Shown here piece after piece: positions 43,202-51,142 of a stretch of DNA of 64,000 nt (positions within the stretch are counted from its first letter, which is position 1; each line of letters starts with the position of its first letter). The position numbers and the translations under genes are program-made. The notes beneath the pieces were generated by a model. That model worked only from the letters and a program-made list of their open reading frames with translations, made no database searches and was not told the DNA's origin. The stretch spans positions 372,001-436,000 of the forward strand of contig CAVQBC010000006.1 in NCBI GenBank assembly GCA_963710665.1, read 5' to 3'. Origin of the DNA: CAVQBC01 sp963710665 (GTDB lineage Bacteria; Actinomycetota; Thermoleophilia; Solirubrobacterales; Solirubrobacteraceae).

Positions 43202-43749
43202 CGGGCGCGGGCTTCGCCCACCCTTGGGAGATCGGCTCCGCCGATCTCCAGGGCGCGCCGGACCTGGTCGAGCCGGTGCTCGGGTTCCGGGCCTGGCGGA
43301 TCGCCAACGGGCGGCTGCTGTCCCCGTACGTGCCGTGCCGGTGGGCCGGGCGCGTGCTGCACGCCGAGTGCCACGACGCCAACCGGTCCCTGCTGCACGG
43401 CAAGGGCTGGCTGGCCGAGCCCCACGCCTCGCCGCACCCGGACTGCCAGTGCGGCATCTACGCCTACCACCATCCCGGGCTGCGGACCTACTTCGGCGAG
43501 CACTACTGGTGCGAGGGCGTGATCACCGCGTGGGGGCGGGTGGTCGTCCATGCCGACGGCTGGCGCGCCGAGCACGCGCGCGTGGAGGCGCTGACGCTGG
43601 TCGAGCCGGACGACGAGCGGCTCGCCGCCGTCGTCGGGAGGATCGCGGGCGAGCTCGGCGTCCCGGTCGTCGACGCGGACGAGCTGCACGACGTGGCCTC
43701 GCGCGCCGGGCGGCCGATCCCCGCGACGCTGCTGCCCGCCGCCGGCTAG
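43198..43749 (+). CDS. Conserved hypothetical with Cys/His cluster (CQCGIYA)
   Basis: A 183-residue protein. The central run includes CHDANRSLLHG, PHPDCQCGIYAYHHPG, and HYWCEGVITAWGRVVVHADG. The Cys (CH, CQC, WC) and His residues could bind a metal or an iron-sulfur cluster, but no known family consensus is complete. I recall CGIYA-type proteins in other actinomycetes but not a function. It is translationally coupled to the 60-residue protein and converges on NudC with a 4-bp overlap. Confidence 0.6.
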   Translation: MTGAGFAHPWEIGSADLQGAPDLVEPVLGFRAWRIANGRLLSPYVPCRWAGRVLHAECHDANRSLLHGKGWLAEPHASPHPDCQCGIYAYHHPGLRTYFGEHYWCEGVITAWGRVVVHADGWRAEHARVEALTLVEPDDERLAAVVGRIAGELGVPVVDADELHDVASRAGRPIPATLLPAAG

Positions 43750-44621
43750 AGGTCGCCGGCGAGCCAGCCGTCGAGCAGCCTGCGGGCGATGGCGAAGCGC
43801 GGGGGCAGGCGCAGCGGACCGCGCTCCTGCGCCGCCGCCGCGACCGTGTCGCGGTCGAACCAGCCGACGTCGTCGAGCTCGCCGTCGCGCACGCGCACTT
43901 CGCCCGCGACGTAGCGCGCGGTGAAGCCGAGCATCAGCGAGCCCGGGAACGGCCACGGCTGCGAGGACACGTAGCGCGGATCGGCGACCTCGGCGCCGGA
44001 CTCCTCGCGCACCTCGCGGGCGACCGCCTCCTCGAGGCTCTCGCCGGGCTCGACGAAGCCGGCCAGCGCCGAGAAGCGCCGGGGCGGCCAGGCGGGCTGG
44101 CGGCCGAGCAGCACCCGGTCGCCGTCGACGACGAGCATGATCACCACGGGGTCCGTGCGGGGATGGTGCTCCGCGCCGCACGCCGGGCAGACGCGCAGCA
44201 GGCCGGCCTCCTCGACCCGCGTGCGCGCGCCGCAGACGCTGCAGTGGGGATGGCGGCGGTGCCAGTTGAGCAGCGCCGCGGCGTAGGCGACGAGGCCGCC
44301 GTCGTGCTGGTCGAGGAGCGCGGCGGCGTCGCGCAGCCCGGTCGGGGCGGCGCCGTCCAGCGCGGCGGGAGCGGCGCCGGCGGCGTCGAGCGCGAACAGC
44401 GCGCGGCCGCCGTCCTCGAGCCCGAGCAGCACCGGCTCGCCCGTGCCGTCGAGCGGCACCAGCGCCGGGCCGCCGTCGGGGCGCAGGTAGACGCCGTCGG
44501 GGGAGATCACCAGCGCGCGGCTCTCGGGCGCAGACCGGAGGGCGGCCACGCGGTCGGCGTCGCGGCGCAGGGCGCCCGCCCGGTCGAGGCCCGCGCCGGT
44601 GAACGTGTTGCGCTCCGCCAT
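43746..44621 (-). CDS. nudC: NADH pyrophosphatase, Nudix (NudC)
   Basis: A 291-residue enzyme. The zinc ribbon is CSVCG with CPACG (near 140-160). The Nudix box is GFVEPGESLEEAVAREVREE then SGAEV. The NudC-specific SQPWPFPGSLMLGF follows. It cleaves NAD(H) to NMN(H) and AMP and can remove NAD caps from RNA. The ATG at 44621 (MAERNTF) avoids a long extension without homology. It is divergent from the J-domain gene with 52 bp between starts. Confidence 0.93.
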   Translation of the reverse strand: MAERNTFTGAGLDRAGALRRDADRVAALRSAPESRALVISPDGVYLRPDGGPALVPLDGTGEPVLLGLEDGGRALFALDAAGAAPAALDGAAPTGLRDAAALLDQHDGGLVAYAAALLNWHRRHPHCSVCGARTRVEEAGLLRVCPACGAEHHPRTDPVVIMLVVDGDRVLLGRQPAWPPRRFSALAGFVEPGESLEEAVAREVREESGAEVADPRYVSSQPWPFPGSLMLGFTARYVAGEVRVRDGELDDVGWFDRDTVAAAAQERGPLRLPPRFAIARRLLDGWLAGDL

Positions 44622-44673
44622 CCACCCGACACGGTAGGACGGCCGTCGGGCGCGATCTTCACAATGGAGGCCG

Positions 44674-45264
44674 GTGGACCCCTTCGACGTCCTCGGGATC
44701 GAGCCGGACGCCTCCGCGGACGACATCGCGCGGGCCTATCGCCGCGAGGCCAAGCGCTGGCACCCGGACCGCGGCGGCGGCGCCGAGCAGCGAATGGCGG
44801 ACATCAACGCGGCCTACGACCTCCTCCGTGCCGAGGCGCAGCGCGCCGCGCGCGGCAACAGGGCCGGCCCGGGCGGCGCGGTCAACGGCCATCGGCGCGC
44901 CAAGGTCCCGGGGGAGTGGCTGCCCGCCGCCGTGCGCCGGGCGCTCGGCGCCGAGCTGCTCGCCGCCCTCGACCACCGCGAGCCGGTGCACCTCGTCACC
45001 CCGACCGCGACGTGGGCGAGCCCGCAGGCGCTGCTGGCGGTCACCGACCGGCGGCTGCTGTGGCTGCTCGACGACCTGCCGACCGCGCGCGTGCGCCAGC
45101 TGCGCTTCGGCGCGATCGCCGAGGTCGACCACCGGCTGCGCCCGCCCCGCCGCCGTGTCGCCCAGCTGCGCGTCCGGACCGTCGGCGGCAAGCGCCACAC
45201 GTTCTCCGAGCTGCGCCCGCAGACCGCCGCCGCCATCGCGCGGCTCCTGGCCGAGACCCGTTGA
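44674..45264 (+). CDS. J-domain protein with PH-like C-terminal domain
   Basis: A 196-residue protein. The J-domain (about 2-55) has DPFDVLGIEPDASADDIARA and the HPD tripeptide in RWHPDRGGG. The C-terminal part (about 85-195) with HLVTPTATWASPQALLAVTD and RRLLWLLDD looks like the bacterial PH (bPH_2/YokE-like) domain. A J-domain recruits DnaK/Hsp70; the PH part might direct it to a membrane or client. GGAGG lies 3 bp before the GTG. It is followed by a strong hairpin. Fusion of these two is unusual and possibly specific to this lineage. Confidence 0.75.
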   Translation: MDPFDVLGIEPDASADDIARAYRREAKRWHPDRGGGAEQRMADINAAYDLLRAEAQRAARGNRAGPGGAVNGHRRAKVPGEWLPAAVRRALGAELLAALDHREPVHLVTPTATWASPQALLAVTDRRLLWLLDDLPTARVRQLRFGAIAEVDHRLRPPRRRVAQLRVRTVGGKRHTFSELRPQTAAAIARLLAETR

Positions 45265-45288
45265 AGGCCCGCCGGAGCGGGCCTTCAA
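45261..45288 (+). terminator. Strong hairpin ending the J-domain gene
   Basis: TTGAAGGCCCGC (45261-45272) and its exact complement GCGGGCCTTCAA (45277-45288) form a perfect 12-bp stem with loop CGGA. The stop codon TGA at 45262-45264 is inside the stem. No T-run follows (GGGGCGG), so it may act as a GC-type terminator or transcript-end stabiliser. Confidence 0.7.
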
Positions 45289-45302
45289 GGGGCGGAGAGC
45301 AT

Positions 45303-45350
45303 GTGCCCACCCGCCCCACGCCCGTCCTGGGCGGTGGGGCGGGTGGGCAC
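45303..45350. other. Very long GC inverted repeat before def
   Basis: Arms 45303-45319 and 45334-45350 are perfectly complementary over 17 bp (GTGCCCACCCGCCCCAC and its complement). The interior adds GCCC-GTCCT-GGGC with a single G bulge, so nearly 48 bases fold into one hairpin. It lies 148 bp before the peptide deformylase start, immediately after the terminator of the preceding gene. It could be a bidirectional terminator, a leader element, or a small RNA. Confidence 0.6.
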
Positions 45351-45497
45351 GGATATGAGGGCCGGCGACGTCCGTGTCGCCGCCGCGGTCCGGATGGGGG
45401 GCTCCGTCGTGACCGCGTGCCGGCATGCTCCCCGCGCCGGCTTGGGCGAAGCTTGGCCCGACCTTGGCGCCGCCGGGCGGCCGGTAGCCTCCCGGAC

Positions 45498-46055
45498 ATG
45501 GCCGGCGAGGACGCTCCCCAGCCGCTCGATCCCGCGGTCGTCGCCCGCCGCGCCGCGGCGCTCGCGCACGTGCGGATGTGGGGCGACCCCGTGCTGCGGA
45601 CGGCGGCGCGGCCGGTCGAGGACTTCGACGACGACCTGCGTTCCGAGGTCGCCCGCATGGCGGCCCTGATGGACGACGCGCTGGGCGCCGGCCTCGCCGC
45701 GACGCAGCTCGGCGCCCTGCGGCGCGTGCTGGTCTACCGCCTCGGGCCCGACGCGCCGCTCGGCGTGGTCGTCAACCCCGAGATCGAGTGGACGTCCGAG
45801 GACGTCGAGTGCTTCGAGGAGGGCTGCCTCAGCCTGCCGGGCGTGTGGCTCGAGGTCGAGCGCCCCGCGGCAGTGCGGGTGCGTGCACGGGACGAGTGGG
45901 GCGAGGAGCACGTGATCGAGGCCGCGGGGCCCGAGGCCAGCGTGCTCCAGCACGAGATCGACCACCTCGACGGGGTGCTCGTGCTGGACCGCGTCGGACG
46001 CGAGCAGCGCCGCGACGCCGTGCGGCGGCTGCGCGAGCGGCTCGCGGCGGCCTGA
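45498..46055 (+). CDS. def: Peptide deformylase
   Basis: A 185-residue enzyme. All three motifs are present: GAGLAATQLG (motif I), EGCLSLPG (motif II; Cys metal ligand) and QHEIDHLDG (motif III; His ligands and catalytic Glu). It removes the formyl group from new proteins using Fe2+. The N-terminus has a short acidic extension. The ATG at 45498 is preferred over longer frames running back into the NudC region. It is single-gene, 233 bp after the J-domain gene and its hairpins. Confidence 0.95.
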   Translation: MAGEDAPQPLDPAVVARRAAALAHVRMWGDPVLRTAARPVEDFDDDLRSEVARMAALMDDALGAGLAATQLGALRRVLVYRLGPDAPLGVVVNPEIEWTSEDVECFEEGCLSLPGVWLEVERPAAVRVRARDEWGEEHVIEAAGPEASVLQHEIDHLDGVLVLDRVGREQRRDAVRRLRERLAAA

Positions 46056-46068
46056 GCCCGAGCGGCGG

Positions 46069-46227
46069 CTACGCCCAGCGCCGGTGCGTGGGGCGGCGGG
46101 TGCCCGGACGGGCGATCAGGCTCGCGCGCACGAGCTCGCGCTGGCGGTCGTGGGCGGTGCGGCCGGGCGCGAGCGCCGAGGCGACCATGTGCCGGACCGG
46201 GGCGGGGGAGGACGGAGTGGAGGCCAT
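46069..46227 (-). CDS. Putative 52-residue basic peptide
   Basis: A short frame ASTPSSPAPVRHMVASAL then APGRTAHDRQRELVR and a basic end. It fills part of the 223-bp gap between def and the aminotransferase gene, on the latter's strand. No ribosome-binding site is clear and no family is recognised. Composition is only weakly different from non-coding frames. Confidence 0.3.
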   Translation of the reverse strand: MASTPSSPAPVRHMVASALAPGRTAHDRQRELVRASLIARPGTRRPTHRRWA

Positions 46228-46278
46228 GCGCGGGTGATCGGCACCGCCCGCCCCGAGTTGACGCCGGTTGGCCGAATC

Positions 46279-47484
46279 TCAGTCGCCGCGGACGGCGTCG
46301 CCGAGGCGGCGCAGCCCGGTGGCGATCTCCGCCGGCGGGTGCGCGGTGAACGAGAGCCGCAGCGCCGCCCGGTCGGGCGGGCCGGCGAAGAACGGCGCGC
46401 CGGGGACGAACGCGACGTCGTGCGCGAGCGCTGCCGTCAGCAGGCGCTCGGCGTCCCCGCCGTCGGGCAGGCGCGCCCACACGAACATCCCGCCCTCCGG
46501 GCGGTTCCAGGTCGAGCCCGCGGGCAGCGCGGCGCCGAGGCCGTCCAGCAGCGCGTCGCGGCGCGCGCCGTAGGCCGCGCACAGCCCGGCGACGTGCGCG
46601 TCGAGGTCGATGCGGGCGAGGTACGCCGCGGCCGCCGCCTGGTCGACCGTGGACGTGTGCAGGTCCGCGGCCTGCTTGGCGACCACCAGCGCGCGGCGCA
46701 GCCCGGCGGGGGCGCGCAGCCAGCCGATCCGCAGGCCCGGCGCGAGCACCTTGGAGAACGTGGACACCGCGATCGTGCGGTCCTCCGCGCCCGGCAGCGC
46801 CGCGACGGGCGGCAGCGGGGCGCCCGAGTAGCGCAGCTCGCCGTAGGGGTCGTCCTCGACGATCCACAGCCCGTGGCGCGCGGCGGTGGCGGCGAGCGCG
46901 CGCCGGCGCTCGAGCGGCAGCGTCCGCCCGGTCGGGTTCTGGAAGGTGGGGATCGTGTACAGGAGCCGCGGGCGGTGCCGCGCCATCGCGGCCGCCACCG
47001 CGTCCGGATCGAGGCCCTCGTCGTCGCAGGCGACGGGCACGAGCCGCGCACCGGCGAGCGCGAAGCACTGCAGCGCCGCGAGGTAGGACGGCTCCTCGAC
47101 GAGCACCGCGTCGCCGGGCTCGAGCAGCGCGGCGGCGACGAGCGTCAGTGCCTGCTGGGAGCCCGTGCACACGAGCACGTCGTCGGGGACCGTGTGCAGG
47201 CCACGGCCGCCGAGCCGCGCCGCGATCGCCGCCCGCAACGCCGGGTCGCCCTCCGTCGTCGAGTACTGCAGCGTCGCGGGGGAGGCCAGCGCGGCCGCGA
47301 ACGCCTCGGCCAGCCCCGCGCGATCGAAGAGCTCGGGGGCCGGCAGGCCGCCGGCGAACGAGACGACGCCGGGGCGCGCGGTCAGCGCGAGGATCTCGCG
47401 GACGGGCGAGCTCTGGACGCCCGCGAGGCGTGCGGCCGGGGGCGGCGGGGGCGCCGCCGGGGCGGTGACCGCGGGCTCGAGCAC
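46279..47484 (-). CDS. PLP-dependent class I/II aminotransferase (2-aminoadipate/MocR-type without HTH)
   Basis: A 401-residue fold-type-I aminotransferase. Motifs are FAGGLPAPELF, the PLP-phosphate region STTEGDPALRAAI, TFQNPTGRTLP (substrate), VEDDPYGELRY (PLP ring Asp), and the Schiff-base Lys in STFSKVLAPGLRIGW. The pattern matches LysN/2-aminoadipate aminotransferases and the C-terminal domain of MocR regulators; no winged helix is present. A GTG at 47484 removes an Arg-rich N-terminal extension. Substrate unknown. It is divergent from the small membrane protein with a 91-bp gap. Confidence 0.88.
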   Translation of the reverse strand: MLEPAVTAPAAPPPPPAARLAGVQSSPVREILALTARPGVVSFAGGLPAPELFDRAGLAEAFAAALASPATLQYSTTEGDPALRAAIAARLGGRGLHTVPDDVLVCTGSQQALTLVAAALLEPGDAVLVEEPSYLAALQCFALAGARLVPVACDDEGLDPDAVAAAMARHRPRLLYTIPTFQNPTGRTLPLERRRALAATAARHGLWIVEDDPYGELRYSGAPLPPVAALPGAEDRTIAVSTFSKVLAPGLRIGWLRAPAGLRRALVVAKQAADLHTSTVDQAAAAAYLARIDLDAHVAGLCAAYGARRDALLDGLGAALPAGSTWNRPEGGMFVWARLPDGGDAERLLTAALAHDVAFVPGAPFFAGPPDRAALRLSFTAHPPAEIATGLRRLGDAVRGD

Positions 47485-47575
47485 GGACGGACCGTACCCG
47501 ACCCCGGCGGGCCGCCGGGAGTGCACGGCGCCGCGTACCCTGTGAGGAGACGAACGTCCCCCCAGATGGAGCCCA

Positions 47576-47794
47576 ATGAGCGACCTCACGCCGCGCCAGT
47601 CCAACCGCCCCTCTCGCCGCCGGCGCGAGCAGCGCGCCTACACCCTGACGCTCGCCACCGGGGCCGCCGCGCTGCTCACCGCGGTCACCCTCGTCCTCGC
47701 GGTCATCGGGATCACGAGCCTCGGCCTGATGCTGCTCTTCCTCGTCATCACGGTCGTGCTGGGCTGGACGCTCAAGCGGACGCTGAGCCCGTGA
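47576..47794 (+). CDS. Two-helix small membrane protein
   Basis: A 72-residue protein with a basic N-terminus (about 1-20) and two helices (about 22-42 and 44-64). GGAG lies 6 bp before the ATG. It reads like the small Arg-tailed membrane proteins common in actinomycetes. It precedes the next small gene by 58 bp. Confidence 0.75.
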   Translation: MSDLTPRQSNRPSRRRREQRAYTLTLATGAAALLTAVTLVLAVIGITSLGLMLLFLVITVVLGWTLKRTLSP

Positions 47795-47852
47795 GTTTGG
47801 CCGCCCGCCGCGAGCGGTAGCCCGGACCGGGCAAGCGGAGATCGGAGGAGCG

Positions 47853-48059
47853 ATGGCTGACGTCACACTGCTGGGCCAGGCCGGCCTCAAGGGCTGGCGG
47901 GAGAAGGTCGGCGACACGGTGGCCGACCCGGTCGCCAAGCGCACGCCGCTGAGCGCCGACCAGACCCGCGCGCTCGTCGGCGGGATCTTCTTCGCGCTGG
48001 CGCTCGTCTACGTCGTGCGGACGATCGCGACGGCGACGCGCGAGCTGCGCAACGCCTGA
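47853..48059 (+). CDS. Single-helix small membrane protein
   Basis: A 68-residue protein. The N-terminal part (ADVTLLGQAGLKGWREKVGD) is amphipathic, and one helix (about 44-60) precedes a short basic tail. CGGAGGAGCG gives a strong ribosome-binding site. It may be co-transcribed with the 72-residue gene. Its 3' end is 8 bp from the stop of the convergent acetyltransferase gene. Confidence 0.72.
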   Translation: MADVTLLGQAGLKGWREKVGDTVADPVAKRTPLSADQTRALVGGIFFALALVYVVRTIATATRELRNA

Positions 48060-48067
48060 GCGGCGCG

Positions 48068-48877
48068 TCACGGGCGAGCGTCGAGCAGCCGCCGGAGGGC
48101 CGCGTCCTCCTCGCGGGAGGGCCGGATCGCGAAGCGGTCCCGGAGCATCGTCATCGCGGCCTCGGTCGTGAGCCGCTCCTGCCGCTCGCGCCCGTCGGGC
48201 AACGTGATCGTCAGCGTTCGCCCGACGAGGCGCCGGTGCTCGGCCCTCGTCCGGCGCATGGCGATCAGCCTCCCGGGAAACGGCGACGCGGGATGGGTCG
48301 CGGCATGACGGTTGCCCACCGCGAAGTCCTCGGCGGTCGCCGGGGTGCTGTCGAACTCGTGGACCGGGAAGATCGCGTCGCCGCGACGGGTCAACAGCCG
48401 CCAGCTTCCCGGACCGCGGCGTTCGAACCCCCAGAGCCAGCCGCCGAGCGTCGGCTCCGGTGGCCGCAGCGCCAGGTCGAGGGGCTCGAGCGGACCGGAG
48501 CCGAGCCCGACGTCGGCGATCACGTCCCCCTCCGGGAGCGCCACGCGCAGCAACGCGTGGGTGCGCGGCCGGTCGTTCCCGCGCTCCGGGCTCATGAGCG
48601 CCACGTGGCGGTGCGCGGTGAAGCCGAGGGCGTCGAGGGCGGCGCCGAACAGCACGACGTGCTCGAAGCACCAGCCGCCGCGTCCCTGCGCCACGAGCTT
48701 CTCCTGGACGCGGTCGAGCGAGAGGTCGGGGACGCGCCCGAGTGCGCACTCGAGGTCGTCGAACCCGATGGCGTCGAGATGTGCCTCCTGCAGCGCCGCG
48801 AGCCCACCGCGATCGGCCGGCGGAGGGTCCGGCCGCCCGATGCGCTCCAGGTACGCCTGGAGGTCGAACGTCGTCAT
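48068..48877 (-). CDS. nat: Arylamine N-acetyltransferase
   Basis: A 269-residue cysteine transferase. The catalytic triad is C70 (RGGWCFE), H107 (RTHALLRV) and D122 (IADVGLG). It acetylates arylamines and hydrazines from acetyl-CoA by a ping-pong mechanism; in mycobacteria the homologue touches isoniazid and sterol metabolism. It overlaps the histidine kinase by ATGA and ends the exporter operon. The role with an exporter suggests drug or secondary-metabolite handling. Confidence 0.92.
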   Translation of the reverse strand: MTTFDLQAYLERIGRPDPPPADRGGLAALQEAHLDAIGFDDLECALGRVPDLSLDRVQEKLVAQGRGGWCFEHVVLFGAALDALGFTAHRHVALMSPERGNDRPRTHALLRVALPEGDVIADVGLGSGPLEPLDLALRPPEPTLGGWLWGFERRGPGSWRLLTRRGDAIFPVHEFDSTPATAEDFAVGNRHAATHPASPFPGRLIAMRRTRAEHRRLVGRTLTITLPDGRERQERLTTEAAMTMLRDRFAIRPSREEDAALRRLLDARP

Positions 48878-50277
48878 GGCGCGGGGATCTCGGCGCGCAG
48901 GCGTGTGCCCCGGCCCTCCGGGCTCTCGAGCGAGAGCGTCCCGTCGAGCGCCGCGACGCGGTCCGCGAGGCCGCGCAGGCCCGAGCCCTGGGCGGCGTCG
49001 GCGCCCCCGACCCCGTCGTCTGAGACCTCGACGGTCACGCGGCCGTTGACGCGCCGGACCGCGACCGTCGCGTGCGTCGCGCTGGCGTACTTCGCGACGT
49101 TGGCGAGCGCCTCGGAGACCACGAAGTAGGCGGCGCTCTCCACCGGGCCGGGGAGGCGCTCGCGCGCGTCGGACTCGAGCGTGACCGGCACGGGGGCGCG
49201 GGAGGCGAGCGCCTCGAGCGCCGGCTCCAGCCCGCGCTCGGTCAGCACGGCCGGGTGGATGCCGCGCGCGAGCTCGCGCAGCTCGGAGAGGCTCGTCTGC
49301 AGCTCCTGCTGGGCGCGGTCGAGCAGGGCGGCCAGCTCGGGGTCGTCCCCGGCGCGCGATCGCGCCGAGCGCAGCAGGAGCGCGAGCGCGACGAGGCGGG
49401 ACTGCGCGCCGTCGTGCAGGTCGCGCTCGAGGCGGCGCCGCTCGGCGTCGCCGGCCTCGACGAGCCGCGCGCGCGAGGCCTGCAGCTCCTCCAGCCGCGC
49501 GCGCAGCTCGGCGTCGAGCTGGGAGACGTGGCTGCGCAGCAGGCCGCCGAGGAAGGCGAACGGCATCAGCCCGGTCGCGATGAACGCGGGCCACCAGGCG
49601 AGGTCGCCGGCACCGGCGCGGGCCACCGTCACGAACGCGAAGGTGAGCAACGCACACACGTAGACCGGCGTGAGCTGGAGGCGCGCGAGCGGCGGCGTCG
49701 CCCGCCAGCGCTGCGCCGCGCGGATCAGCACGACGACGAAGAGCGCGAGGTAGAGCAGGGCGCCGAAGGCGGTGAGGACGTCCGCGAGCTCCGGGTCGCG
49801 GCGGATCAGCAGCAGGTTCTCGGGGCAGCCCTCGCACCCCATCTCGGGCGGCGCCCCGAACATCAGCGGGGGGACGAAGGCCAGCGGGAAGATCACGTAG
49901 CCCGCGATCACGAGCCCGCGGTCGAGGCGGTTCGTGAGCCGCCCCGAGGGGAAGCTCAGGCCGAGGTGGAGGAAGACGCCGCCCCACAGCCCGCCGACCA
50001 CCAGCGCGGCGGTGTGCAAGGGCGGCCAGTCCGCGGCGGCCAGCGTGTAGAGGAACCAGGCGAAGCCGAGGAGCACCATCAGCTCGCCGATCCGGCTCTC
50101 GGGCCGGGCGCGCCACGCGTACAGGCCGGTGCCGATGAAGCTCCAGCCGACGACGGGTCCGAAGATCGCCCACACGGCCTTGACCTGCTGGTGGTCGCTC
50201 GTGAGCACGAGCGCCACGACCCCGAGGCCGGCCGCGACCGCCGCGGCGATGACCGCCCACATGCCGCGGGCGGTCAT
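48874..50277 (-). CDS. NarL-type sensor histidine kinase (HisKA_3), orphan
   Basis: A 467-residue membrane kinase. About seven hydrophobic segments fill residues 1-225. A coiled coil (about 230-275) leads into the dimerisation and phospho-acceptor helix ERRRLERDLHDGAQSRLVAL (His near 288). The HATPase domain (about 370-465) has SEALANVAKYASA (N box) and DDGVGGADAAQGSGLRGLADR (G box). Such kinases usually partner a LuxR-type response regulator, but none is adjacent. It lies 13 bp after the ABC permease gene, in the same operon. Signal unknown. Confidence 0.92.
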   Translation of the reverse strand: MTARGMWAVIAAAVAAGLGVVALVLTSDHQQVKAVWAIFGPVVGWSFIGTGLYAWRARPESRIGELMVLLGFAWFLYTLAAADWPPLHTAALVVGGLWGGVFLHLGLSFPSGRLTNRLDRGLVIAGYVIFPLAFVPPLMFGAPPEMGCEGCPENLLLIRRDPELADVLTAFGALLYLALFVVVLIRAAQRWRATPPLARLQLTPVYVCALLTFAFVTVARAGAGDLAWWPAFIATGLMPFAFLGGLLRSHVSQLDAELRARLEELQASRARLVEAGDAERRRLERDLHDGAQSRLVALALLLRSARSRAGDDPELAALLDRAQQELQTSLSELRELARGIHPAVLTERGLEPALEALASRAPVPVTLESDARERLPGPVESAAYFVVSEALANVAKYASATHATVAVRRVNGRVTVEVSDDGVGGADAAQGSGLRGLADRVAALDGTLSLESPEGRGTRLRAEIPAP

Positions 50278-50290
50278 CGCGCGTCCTCGC

Positions 50291-51142
50291 TCAGCCCCTG
50301 CTCCGGTACAGGTGCGTCGTCAGCGGCGCGAACACCGCGGTGAGCGCCGCCGCGGTGGCGAGCACGATCGCGATGTCGCCGGCCACCGCCGAGCCCTCCA
50401 TCAGCCCGCGCGACGCGGTCGCGAGGATCGAGATCGGGTTCACCTCGACGAACGCCTTGAGCACGCTCGGCAGCGTCTCGGGCTCGACGAACACGTTGCT
50501 CAGGAACGTCAGCGGGAAGATCGCCATGAAGCCCGCGTTCATGACCGCGTTCGGCGAGCGCAGCAGCAGGCCGAGCGTCGTGAACACCCACGAGAGGCCG
50601 AAGGCGAACACGATCACCAGCCCGAGCGCCGCCATGACGCCGGGCATCCCCGCCCCGGGCCGGTAGCCCAGGATCACGCCGAGCACGATGATCACCGTGC
50701 CCGCGATGAGGTAGCGGACGCTGTCGCCCACCACCGAGCCCACGAGCGGCGCGGCGCGCGCGATCGGCAGCGAGCGGAAGCGGTCCACCACGCCCTTGGT
50801 CAGGTCGGTGTTGAGCGCGACCCCGGAGTAGACCGTGGTGAACAGCACCGACATGACGAGGATGCCGGGGAGGATGTACTGCAGGTAGTCGCCGGTGGAG
50901 CCGGCGATCGCGCCGCCGAACAGGTAGGTGAACATCACGACGAACATGACCGGCGTGATGGTCACGTCGAGCAGCTGCTCGGGGACGTGCTTGACCTTGA
51001 GCATCCCGCGCCATCCGAACGCCATGGTGGCGGACAGCGCGCTCGCCCGCGGCGGGCGCGGGGTCGCGGAGAGCGCCTTGCGCAGCGCGTCCTGGTCGGT
51101 CCCGGTCGTCGCGGCCGCGCGCGTGGTCGGGGTCGTGCTCAT
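50291..51142 (-). CDS. ABC-2 type exporter permease (DrrB-like)
   Basis: A 283-residue membrane protein with six helices. The N-terminal tail is Thr/Ala-rich. The ABC-2 signature near the fifth helix (PLTFLSNVFVEPETLPSVLK) and FVEVNPISILATASRGLM match the DrrB daunorubicin-permease family. Its ATG overlaps the ATPase stop by 4 bp. With the ATPase it would export a drug or lipid. The substrate is unknown. Confidence 0.9.
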   Translation of the reverse strand: MSTTPTTRAAATTGTDQDALRKALSATPRPPRASALSATMAFGWRGMLKVKHVPEQLLDVTITPVMFVVMFTYLFGGAIAGSTGDYLQYILPGILVMSVLFTTVYSGVALNTDLTKGVVDRFRSLPIARAAPLVGSVVGDSVRYLIAGTVIIVLGVILGYRPGAGMPGVMAALGLVIVFAFGLSWVFTTLGLLLRSPNAVMNAGFMAIFPLTFLSNVFVEPETLPSVLKAFVEVNPISILATASRGLMEGSAVAGDIAIVLATAAALTAVFAPLTTHLYRSRG

